NCBI GenBank assembly: GCA_900545305.1
Contig: UQYD01000012.1
Location: 1-47,944, forward strand
Reading direction: 5' to 3'
DNA: 47,944 nucleotides
From: an uncultured Eubacterium sp.
Lineage (GTDB): Bacteria; Bacillota; Clostridia; Lachnospirales; CAG-274
Shown here: positions 41,736 to 47,944 of the stretch, in pieces
How positions within the stretch are numbered: position 1 is the first letter of the stretch
Layout: the number at the start of each line of letters is the position of its first letter
Notes under the pieces: generated by a model
What the model saw: only the letters and a program-made list of their open reading frames with translations
Database searches by the model: none
Told to the model about the DNA's origin: nothing
Program-made: the position numbers and the translations under genes

Positions 41736-41877
41736 CAGAACAAATTAACTTCGTTAATTTGTGACTTAACAAGTTAAGTCATCGGATTTATCTTTCCGAT
41801 TCACTATTCAGAACAAATTAACTTTGTCAATTTGTGACTTAACTTGTTAAGTCATCGGATTTATCTTTCCGATTCAC
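41736..41877 (+). repeat. Three-hairpin repeat cluster 3 (two units)
   Basis: Units at 41736-41804 and 41809-41877. Hairpin a is ACAAATTAAC/GTTAATTTGT (one A-C mismatch in the second unit). Hairpin b is GACTTAAC/GTTAAGTC instead of GGCTTG/CAAGCC; both arms changed together. Hairpin c and its TTTATCTT loop are unchanged. Confidence 0.9.
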
Positions 41878-41880
41878 TAC

Positions 41881-41913
41881 AAAAAAGCTATCCTGCTTTT
41901 TAACAGGATAGCT
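41881..41913 (-). terminator. Terminator of the flavodoxin-cupin-merR operon
   Basis: AGCTATCCTG/CAGGATAGCT stem with an eight-base loop (41886-41895, 41904-41913), followed on the minus strand by TTTTTTG. Confidence 0.88.
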
Positions 41914-41925
41914 AATCATCAAATA

Positions 41926-42291
41926 TTACATTTTTTTATTTTTAACAATTCTATCGTAATTTTCTATTTTATAGTTAAGTCTGTCGAGAGTAGAGGCTAT
42001 TTCTCTTTGCTTTTCTTCCAATAGCTCTTTCTGCTCAATAAGTAACTGCTTTCTTGCCTCAATGGTTTCATCACCCATTTGGAAAAGCTTTACATATTCT
42101 ATCAAAGCCTCTATCTGAAGTCCGGCACTTCTCATACATTTTATGAAATTAACCCAATTACAAGAAGATTCATCATAATCTCTTAAGCCACTTTTAGTTC
42201 TAGGTACCGGTGGTATAAGACCTATTCTTTCATAATAACGCAAAGTATCTGCTGTTATGTCATACTTTTTACTAACTTCTGAAATAGTCAT
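41926..42291 (-). CDS. MerR-family transcriptional regulator
   Basis: 121 residues. N-terminal winged helix (MTISEVSKKYDITADTLRYYERIGLIPPVPRT) with a following coiled-coil helix (about 75-112) for dimerisation. No Cys suited to metal sensing in the C-terminal part. Third gene of a minus-strand operon with a cupin and a flavodoxin; the operon promoter has the 19-base spacer typical of MerR targets, so autoregulation is likely. The signal is unknown. Confidence 0.9.
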   Translation of the reverse strand: MTISEVSKKYDITADTLRYYERIGLIPPVPRTKSGLRDYDESSCNWVNFIKCMRSAGLQIEALIEYVKLFQMGDETIEARKQLLIEQKELLEEKQREIASTLDRLNYKIENYDRIVKNKKM

Positions 42292-42309
42292 AAAATCAAC
42301 TCCTTAAAA

Positions 42310-42747
42310 TTATGAGAGCTTGTCATATTCCTCATCAGTTACAGGTTCGCACCATTCATTCTTACAGTTTTCTCCTGGACATTCAACAGCTATATGACTA
42401 AACCAACTATCCTTTTTAGCACCATGCCAATGCTTAACTTCTGCTAGAATAGTAATTACTGTACCAGGTGTAAGGCTAACAGCCTCTTTACCTTCCTCCT
42501 GATACCAACCTTCACCGGCAGTACAGACTAAAATCTGACCACCACCACTTGTTGCGTGATGAATATGCCAATTATTTCTGCACTTTGGTTCAAAAGTTAC
42601 ATTTGCCATAAATACTGGAGCTTTGCCAAACTCTGTTAATGTTTTTAAAAAAGAATTACCAATAAAATACTGTGCATAAGCATCGTTTGGAGCACCAATA
42701 CCAAAAGAATCTACCTTTTCAAACTCACTTCTGTCATTATATTTCAT
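42310..42747 (-). CDS. Cupin domain protein
   Basis: 145 residues from ATG 42747 behind AGAGGTG; an upstream ATG ten codons earlier overlaps the flavodoxin gene. Cupin motif 1 is NNWHIHHATSGGGQILVCTAGEGW and motif 2 is PGTVITILAEVKHWHGA, with His ligands for a metal. Similar proteins occur beside carboxymuconolactone decarboxylases and flavin reductases. Substrate unknown. Confidence 0.85.
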   Translation of the reverse strand: MKYNDRSEFEKVDSFGIGAPNDAYAQYFIGNSFLKTLTEFGKAPVFMANVTFEPKCRNNWHIHHATSGGGQILVCTAGEGWYQEEGKEAVSLTPGTVITILAEVKHWHGAKKDSWFSHIAVECPGENCKNEWCEPVTDEEYDKLS

Positions 42748-42769
42748 ATTAAAAGCACCTCTTTTTTTA

Positions 42770-43306
42770 TTAAGCATTTTTTCCTAATTCAAAAGCCTCT
42801 TTGAAAGCCTTTGTATTTTTTATTTCGCCCTTATTCCAAGCACCAACACCATAGATTATGCCCTTTTCAACTGCGTTTGGTAAACAATCTTCTGTAAAAC
42901 CTCTGATTGCTTCAACAGTTCTGTTAAGCATTTTTTCATTAGTATCGGCAGCTGTAAGAATAAAGTAAAATTCTTTATTTGCCATTTCTGTGTATCTTGG
43001 CACACAACGGTCAATAAATACTTTAAGCTGTCCTGCCATTGAGTAAAAATACACTGGTGTTGCTAAAACAATTACATCAGCATCTACCATTTTGTCATTT
43101 AATTCAGCCATATCATCTTTCTGAACACATTTACTGGTGTTGTAGCAAGCACCACAGCCAAGACAGACATTAATCTTCTTGTCAGCTAAAAAAACTTTTT
43201 CAACCTTATTCCCTGCCTCTAAAGCACCCTTAATAAATTCATCACTCAATAAATCAGAATTTCCGTTTCTTCTAGGACTTGATGAAATTACAAGTATATT
43301 TTTCAT
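42770..43306 (-). CDS. Flavodoxin/NADPH-dependent FMN reductase family protein
   Basis: 178 residues. FMN phosphate loop SSSPRRNGNSD near the N-terminus; CLGCGACYNTSKC, similar to the cluster-binding Cys motif of iron-sulfur flavoproteins; and TPVYFYSMAGQLKVFIDRC. First gene of the operon with the cupin and MerR genes. Likely an electron carrier or quinone/FMN reductase in the cytoplasm. Confidence 0.87.
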   Translation of the reverse strand: MKNILVISSSPRRNGNSDLLSDEFIKGALEAGNKVEKVFLADKKINVCLGCGACYNTSKCVQKDDMAELNDKMVDADVIVLATPVYFYSMAGQLKVFIDRCVPRYTEMANKEFYFILTAADTNEKMLNRTVEAIRGFTEDCLPNAVEKGIIYGVGAWNKGEIKNTKAFKEAFELGKNA

Positions 43307-43390
43307 TGTCTTTTCCTCTTTTCATTCTAACACACTAATTGTGAATTTAACAGTCATTGTTTAAATCACATATTTTTTCTTTTCAATAAT

Positions 43391-43421
43391 AGTTTAACAC
43401 TTGGAGTGAACTCAATGTCAA
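43391..43421 (-). promoter_or_regulatory. MerR-type promoter of flavodoxin-cupin-merR
   Basis: On the minus strand TTGACA (43421-43416), 19 bases, TAAACT (43396-43391). The spacer contains the dyad CACT-CCA-AGTG. The long spacer with an internal dyad is the hallmark of promoters untwisted by MerR proteins. Confidence 0.7.
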
Positions 43422-43471
43422 TATGCAAATTAAAGAAAATTTGTAAAACTTATTCTTCATAATTTATTTTA

Positions 43472-43523
43472 TTGACATTAGTACCATTCCGTACTATAAT
43501 TCATTTAGTACGAAACCATACTA
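43472..43523 (+). promoter_or_regulatory. Promoter of marR-MATE with two MarR operators
   Basis: A perfect promoter, TTGACA (43472-43477), 17 bases, TATAAT (43495-43500). TAGTAC-N6-GTACTA (43479-43496) fills the spacer, and TAGTAC-N6-ATACTA (43506-43523) covers the start point. Binding there would block transcription of marR and the exporter. Confidence 0.8.
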
Positions 43524-43536
43524 TTGGAGGTCTATT

Positions 43537-43983
43537 ATGGATAATTTATTATTAATGAAAGAATTAGATAGATTTTATAATCTATGGAGAGAAAGTACTG
43601 CCATATATGAAGACTGGGCTAAACAGCAGGGGTTATCTAATAATGCTGTTATGGTTATGGATAGTATTTATAGCAACAAAGAAAACTGTACCCCAAGCAG
43701 TATAAGCCACAAATGGTTTATACCAAAGCAAACTGTAAATACAATTTTGAGAGATTTTGAGAAGAAAGAATATATAACTCTCTTACAACATCCTAAAGAC
43801 AAAAGAAACAAAATTATTCAACCTACAAAAAAAGGCGAAGAAATTATGGGCAATATTGTTTCAAAACTGAAAAAATTAGAATTTTATACTCTTAGCCAAA
43901 TGGGAAAAGAAAAAGTAGATAGTATGAATGATGTGCTGGAAGAATTTGTAAGGCTATTCCGAGAAGGAGAAATAAATGAATAG
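43537..43983 (+). CDS. MarR-family transcriptional repressor
   Basis: 148 residues. Winged helix in the middle (SSISHKWFIPKQTVNTILRDFEKKEYI, then HPKDKRNKIIQPTKKG as the wing), flanked by dimerisation helices. GGAGG ahead of the ATG. It overlaps the MATE gene by 8 bases and has two palindromes at its promoter, so it most likely represses its own operon until a drug-like ligand binds. Confidence 0.9.
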   Translation: MDNLLLMKELDRFYNLWRESTAIYEDWAKQQGLSNNAVMVMDSIYSNKENCTPSSISHKWFIPKQTVNTILRDFEKKEYITLLQHPKDKRNKIIQPTKKGEEIMGNIVSKLKKLEFYTLSQMGKEKVDSMNDVLEEFVRLFREGEINE

Positions 43984-45274
43984 AAATAAAGAATTTTTCA
44001 AATATGTTATTCCTACAATAATCTCATTTACTTTAACAGGTATTTACTCCATTGTAGACGGATTTTTTGTAGGCAACAGTATAGGGGATATAGGTCTTTC
44101 ATCAATAAATATAGCCTATCCCATTTCTGCACTTATTCAAGCTCTGGGTATAGGCATAGGTATGGGTGGCTCTGTAAGATATTCCATTGAAAAAGCTGAA
44201 AAAAATAATGACAGAGCAAAGGCTTTTATTGGTGGAACAATGCAATTATTAACTATTACTAGCCTTTTATGTACTATATTTTTATATGTATTTTCTGAAC
44301 CACTTTTAAGACTTCTAGGTGCTGAAGGAGAAGTATTAACTCAAGGCAAAACATATATAGATGTTATAGTTCTAGGGTCATTTTTACAAATTTTCAGTAC
44401 AGCCTTTATCCCACTTATAAGAAATTTAGGTGGTGCTTATTTTTCCACAATAACTATGATACTGGGCTTTACTTCAAATATTGTATTCGACTATATTTTT
44501 ATATGGCAAATGAATTTAGGCACTTTTGGTGCAGGTTTAGCAACAGTTCTTGGTCAAGCTATTGCTCTTATTGTAGGACTTATGTATCTTATAAAGAAAA
44601 AAGGTATCACTTTCAAAACATATGGATACAAACCATTAAATATATGGAAACCTATTATAAAAATAGGTATAGCTCCTTTCGGTCTTGACCTCTCACCTAA
44701 TTTCTCTCTTATACTTATAAATCGTTTTTCTGTTTTCTACGGTGGCGAGGAGGCAATAGCTAGTTATGCCTGTATTTCCTATGTTATAGTAATTGTTTAC
44801 TTGATACTTCAAGGCGTAGGTGACGGAAGTCAGCCATTAATTAGTAAATACTACGGAGAGGGAAAAACTCAGGATTTAAAATATATACAAAAAATAGCAT
44901 TAATTTTTGCACTTTTTCTTTCTGCTCTTGGCATATTGACACTTTATCTAGTACGTTTTGACGTAGGAAAATTACTTGGTGCATCAGATTTTGTTGTTCA
45001 TTATACCGGTGAGGTATTCCCTATATTTTTAATAGCAATTCCTTTTATAGGTATAAACCGTATAATCACTGCTGGTTTTTATGCTTCCGAAAAAAGTATT
45101 TATTCATATATATTAACATATATCGAACCTGTTTTAATGCTTATTTTCCTCCTTGTTCTTCCACCTTTCTTTGGTGGTCAAATTATGGTGTGGTGGAGCA
45201 TTTCCCTTGCCAGAATTTTATCAGCAGTTTTAGCAGTGGTTTTAAAAAAATGTGATAAGTCGGTTGTAGCATAA
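43976..45274 (+). CDS. MATE family efflux transporter
   Basis: 432 residues, about twelve membrane helices. The opening FKYVIPTIISFTLTGIYSIVDGFFVGNSIG and the repeat of this pattern in the second half (around residue 230) are typical of MATE (DinF/MepA-type) cation-coupled multidrug exporters. Start behind AGAAGGAG and coupled to marR by overlap. Substrate unknown. Confidence 0.9.
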   Translation: MNRNKEFFKYVIPTIISFTLTGIYSIVDGFFVGNSIGDIGLSSINIAYPISALIQALGIGIGMGGSVRYSIEKAEKNNDRAKAFIGGTMQLLTITSLLCTIFLYVFSEPLLRLLGAEGEVLTQGKTYIDVIVLGSFLQIFSTAFIPLIRNLGGAYFSTITMILGFTSNIVFDYIFIWQMNLGTFGAGLATVLGQAIALIVGLMYLIKKKGITFKTYGYKPLNIWKPIIKIGIAPFGLDLSPNFSLILINRFSVFYGGEEAIASYACISYVIVIVYLILQGVGDGSQPLISKYYGEGKTQDLKYIQKIALIFALFLSALGILTLYLVRFDVGKLLGASDFVVHYTGEVFPIFLIAIPFIGINRIITAGFYASEKSIYSYILTYIEPVLMLIFLLVLPPFFGGQIMVWWSISLARILSAVLAVVLKKCDKSVVA

Positions 45275-45289
45275 ATTATAGAAAAAATA

Positions 45290-45327
45290 TTGACACCATA
45301 TATAATACCACATATAATATTGTGTCA
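45290..45327 (+). promoter_or_regulatory. Promoter and inverted repeat of the HicB-like gene
   Basis: TTGACA (45290-45295), 17 bases, TATAAT (45313-45318). TGACAC (45291-45296) and GTGTCA (45322-45327) form an inverted repeat framing the promoter, a plausible autoregulatory site for the RHH domain. Confidence 0.6.
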
Positions 45328-45348
45328 TAGAAAATGAGGTGAATAATA

Positions 45349-45711
45349 ATGAAAAATATTGATTATTATATGACATTACCTTACAAAATGGAAATTGTAG
45401 AAGATAAAGACGAAGGTGGCTATGTTGTTTCTTACCCTGACCTTCCTGGTTGTATTACTTGTGGTGAAACAATAGAAACAGCTGTAGCAAATGCAAATGA
45501 TGCAAAAATGGCTTGGATTGAAGCTGCCCTCGAATCTGGTATAGAAATTCAAGAACCAAATAACTTAGAGGAATATTCTGGTCAGTTTAAACTTAGAATA
45601 CCTCGTAGTCTGCACCGTTCATTAGCTGAACACTCAAAAAAAGAGGGTATAAGTATGAACCAATATTGTGTATATCTTCTTTCCCGTAATGATGCTTTAT
45701 ATTTGAAATAG
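45349..45711 (+). CDS. HicB-like antitoxin-type protein, orphan
   Basis: 120 residues. N-terminal HicB fold (VEDKDEGGYVVSYPDLPGCITCGETIETAVANANDA) and a C-terminal ribbon-helix-helix (FKLRIPRSLHRSLAEHSKKEGISMNQYC). In HicAB pairs a small HicA RNase is next to it, but no HicA-like frame is found on either side. It may be a leftover antitoxin or a stand-alone regulator. Confidence 0.85.
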   Translation: MKNIDYYMTLPYKMEIVEDKDEGGYVVSYPDLPGCITCGETIETAVANANDAKMAWIEAALESGIEIQEPNNLEEYSGQFKLRIPRSLHRSLAEHSKKEGISMNQYCVYLLSRNDALYLK

Positions 45712-45788
45712 TGTGAAGGTATAACATTTCTTTTTGCCGTTGTATTAAAATATTGTTATTAAATTTAATATAAGACAATAATAATATT

Positions 45789-45951
45789 CAGAACAAGCCA
45801 TCGGATTTATCTTTCCGATTCACTGGTCAGAACTTTCAACTTCGTTGAAAGCCACACTTCGTGTGTACGATTTATCTTTCGGTTCACTGGTCAGAACTTT
45901 CAACTTCGTTGAAAGCCACACTTCGTGTGTACGATTTATCTTTCGGTTCAC
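45789..45951 (+). repeat. Three-hairpin repeat cluster 4 (one truncated, two full units)
   Basis: Units at 45789-45823 (truncated: CAGAACAAGCC joins the first arm of hairpin a directly to the last arm of hairpin b), 45828-45887 and 45892-45951. The full units use CTTTCAAC/GTTGAAAG, CACAC/GTGTG and CGA/TCG with the constant TTTATCTT loop, and are identical to each other over their length. Confidence 0.9.
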
Positions 45952-45952
45952 T

Positions 45953-45987
45953 AAAAATTGCCCCAATAAAACATTGAGGCAATTTTT
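45953..45987. terminator. Bidirectional terminator
   Basis: AAAAATTGCC (45953-45962) pairs with GGCAATTTTT (45978-45987), continuing into a partly paired loop. Between the HicB-like gene (with repeats) and the convergent kinase-like gene. Confidence 0.85.
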
Positions 45988-45991
45988 CATT

Positions 45992-46573
45992 TTATAGATT
46001 ACATATTATATCAATAACCTTGTCGTAGCCTAGTTTACTACTATTTAAAGTTAGGGTATAGTTTTGGGATTTTCCCCAAATCTGTTCTGTATAATATTTA
46101 TAATTAATGCTTCTTTTCCTATCTGTTTCTTGAATAAGTTTCTCAGCCTCTTTTGTAGATAAATTATAAATTCTTTCTATTCTCTCTAACTTATTTTTCA
46201 TTTCTCCATGTATAAATACATTTACACTGTCTTCTCTATCTTTCAATATGTAATCAGCACAACGACCTACAATAACACACGGACCTTTTTCAACTGCATC
46301 TAATATAATTTTTCTCTGTACACTATTGAGATAATCTTCTATAGACATTCCTGAACTATTTCTGCCTACAAAAGCATATGAAAATATATTTTTGGTTGGT
46401 GCATATTCAGCCTTTTCTTCTATAAATTTTTCTGAAAAACCAGTTTCTTCAGCAATCTTGCCTATTATAGTTTTATCATAAAATTCGTAGCCTAATTTTT
46501 TAGCTATTTCTTCTCCAATAAATCTACCTCCACTACCAAACTCCCTACTTATTGTAATAATTTTCTTTTCCAT
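45992..46573 (-). CDS. Cytidylate-kinase-like family protein
   Basis: 193 residues. P-loop-type start IITISREFGSGGRFIGEEIAKKLG (Gly-Ser-Gly-Gly in place of the classical GxxGxGKS), then CVIVGRCADYIL and the helical lid. This is the cytidylate kinase-like family (PF13189) widespread in Clostridia, distinct from Cmk itself; substrate unknown. The start is one base after the stop of the adjoining MATE gene, so they form an operon. Confidence 0.87.
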   Translation of the reverse strand: MEKKIITISREFGSGGRFIGEEIAKKLGYEFYDKTIIGKIAEETGFSEKFIEEKAEYAPTKNIFSYAFVGRNSSGMSIEDYLNSVQRKIILDAVEKGPCVIVGRCADYILKDREDSVNVFIHGEMKNKLERIERIYNLSTKEAEKLIQETDRKRSINYKYYTEQIWGKSQNYTLTLNSSKLGYDKVIDIICNL

Positions 46574-46574
46574 A

Positions 46575-47944
46575 TTACATCAACCCCTCTACTTTATTTT
46601 TAATAATCTTTTTCATAAAAATGCAGGCAATAACTGCTGATACAAATTCTCCTATAGGAAATGTCAACCACACCATCCAATCATTTACCGGATTTTGTAT
46701 TGCTAACAATGAACATCCGTATGCAACGGGAAGTATAAATAAAATCTGGCGACAAACAGAAATAATCAAAGATTCTATACCACTATCAAGTGCCTGAAAA
46801 ATTCCTTGAAATGCTACATTAGCTCCTGCAAAAATAAAACTCACAGATATTACTCTCATAGCACTTACGCAAAGGTTTTCTGTTTCTCCGGAAAGTCCAA
46901 AAACTCTTGAAAAAGGTGTTGCAAAAATCTCTAAAACTATTAATCCTACTATCATTATAGTAAGTGTATATTTCATACCATATTTTATTCCTAACTTTAT
47001 TCTTTCTTTATTTCTCATACCATGATTAAAGGAAACTATAGGTGTTATAGCATCTCTCAAACCAAAGGCTGCAAAAAGTATAAACTGTTGTATTTTATAG
47101 TAAAGTCCATAAGCAGTAACCATATTTTCACTAACTCCAACCAGTATAACATTTAATCCGTATGTCATAACTGACATAAGTGCTTGAGCAATAATAGCCG
47201 GAAGTCCAATTGAATAAATATCCTTTATTATTTTGCTTGAAGGTTTTAAAAACTTTATTCCATTTTTTACATCTTTATTTTTTGTAATGTGAAAATATAA
47301 AGCCAACCCACCTGAACAAATTTGACCTATTACCGTAGCATAAGCTGCTCCAGTAACCCCCATTTTTGGCAATCCTAAAAGACCATAAATTAATATTGGG
47401 TCTAGTATAATATTTACAATAGCACCTACAACCTGTGCTATTGTTGAATATTGAGAAAGACCTGTTGACTGTAATAGCTTTTCAAAAATTGAAAATGCTA
47501 TAATACCAAAAGATATTACGCAACAAATTCTCAAATATTGAACAGCCATTTCAACTATAACTGGATTTGTTGTCTGTGATGATATGTATCCCCTTACTCC
47601 AAAAACACCAAACAACAAAAATACTAAATAAATTATTATTGCTAAAAATTCACCATTTCCTGCAATTCTGCTTACTTTTTCTCTATCTCCCTGACCCAAA
47701 GTTTTAGATAAAAGTGCATTCATACCTACTCCAGTTCCTATACCTATAGCAACCATAAACATTTGTACGGGAAATGCTAGTGTAAGAGCATTTAACGCTT
47801 CTTCTCCTCCCTCTGCCATATTGGAAACAAAGGCACTATCTACAATATTGTACACAGCCTGTAAAACCATTGATATTATTATAGGTATACTCATTCCTAA
47901 CATAAGCTTATTTACAGCCATAGTTCCCATTTTGTTAATAGTTT
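46575..47944 (-). CDS. MATE family efflux transporter, 5' end probably outside the window
   Basis: At least 451 residues with about twelve membrane helices. The sequence around NKMGTMAVNKLMLGMSIPIIISM and VYNIVDSAFVSNMAE is typical of MATE exporters. An ATG at 47930 is in frame, but the frame is open to the window edge and family members usually have several residues before the NKMGTM motif. No ribosome site is visible before 47930, so the true start is probably beyond the edge. Last gene before the kinase-like gene in its operon. Confidence 0.85.
   Translation of the reverse strand, partial: TINKMGTMAVNKLMLGMSIPIIISMVLQAVYNIVDSAFVSNMAEGGEEALNALTLAFPVQMFMVAIGIGTGVGMNALLSKTLGQGDREKVSRIAGNGEFLAIIIYLVFLLFGVFGVRGYISSQTTNPVIVEMAVQYLRICCVISFGIIAFSIFEKLLQSTGLSQYSTIAQVVGAIVNIILDPILIYGLLGLPKMGVTGAAYATVIGQICSGGLALYFHITKNKDVKNGIKFLKPSSKIIKDIYSIGLPAIIAQALMSVMTYGLNVILVGVSENMVTAYGLYYKIQQFILFAAFGLRDAITPIVSFNHGMRNKERIKLGIKYGMKYTLTIMIVGLIVLEIFATPFSRVFGLSGETENLCVSAMRVISVSFIFAGANVAFQGIFQALDSGIESLIISVCRQILFILPVAYGCSLLAIQNPVNDWMVWLTFPIGEFVSAVIACIFMKKIIKNKVEGLM

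Noticed and set aside
45349..45711. Complete HicAB toxin-antitoxin module
   Set aside because: Only the HicB-like half is present. The upstream gene is a MATE transporter and downstream are repeats and a convergent gene.

Overview
The window comes from a low-GC, anaerobic, spore-forming Firmicute. The evidence is AT-rich intergenic DNA, consensus sigma-A promoters, strong Shine-Dalgarno sites, a PdaB-type sporulation deacetylase, type I dockerins, an S-layer-homology protein, Thr/Glu-rich linkers and an [FeFe] hydrogenase. I infer a gut-type clostridium, perhaps in Lachnospirales. The genus cannot be read from the sequence.

Layout. 1-3.2 kb: the end of an ABC solute-binding protein, then a small signalling locus (membrane Ser/Thr kinase, divergent HTH protein, DUF4236 protein, membrane protein). 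3.2-11.5 kb: aminotransferase, AAA-type ATPase, small export protein, trpS, a secreted leucine-rich-repeat dockerin protein coupled to a DUF4317 gene, and a TIGR04076 protein. 11.6-24.7 kb: a nitrogen and nickel island, with urea ABC importer urtABCDE, urease ureABCEFGD, an InrS/CsoR-type metal sensor, and a divergent ECF nickel importer (nikMN-nikQ-nikO). Urea is imported and hydrolysed, and the ECF system feeds nickel to the urease accessory proteins. 25.1-36.4 kb: pdaB, then a surface-redox locus. 36.5-41.1 kb: a C40 peptidase, a 46-residue peptide gene and a large secreted protein. 41.9-47.9 kb: MerR-cupin-flavodoxin, MarR-MATE, an orphan HicB-like protein, a cytidylate-kinase-like protein and a second MATE exporter.

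The most interesting region is 26-36.4 kb. It encodes a Tat-exported [FeFe] hydrogenase, a two-gene Tat translocase (tatA is only 56 codons), a dockerin protein with an FMN-binding domain and an ApbE-type flavinylation motif, an EetA/EetB-like membrane pair (NusG domain II and Gx transporter families), an S-layer protein and an ApbE flavin transferase. Six intergenic sites in this block carry the same palindrome, GTTAG-N6-CTAAC (one copy imperfect), mostly just downstream of the -10 box. I see no perfect copy at the other promoters I examined. This looks like one regulon for extracytoplasmic, flavin-based electron transfer connected to H2. The role is inference; the motifs are visible.

Two further signals stand out. 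A family of about 60-69 bp repeats occurs in five intergenic spots, always in the same orientation. Each full unit is three consecutive hairpins whose stems co-vary while the linkers and the TTTATCTT loop stay fixed. Second, the leaders of ureA and urtA share a block containing TTTTTAGACAA directly before an intrinsic terminator, which suggests coordinated attenuation. No CRISPR array, rRNA, tRNA or complete insertion sequence was seen.
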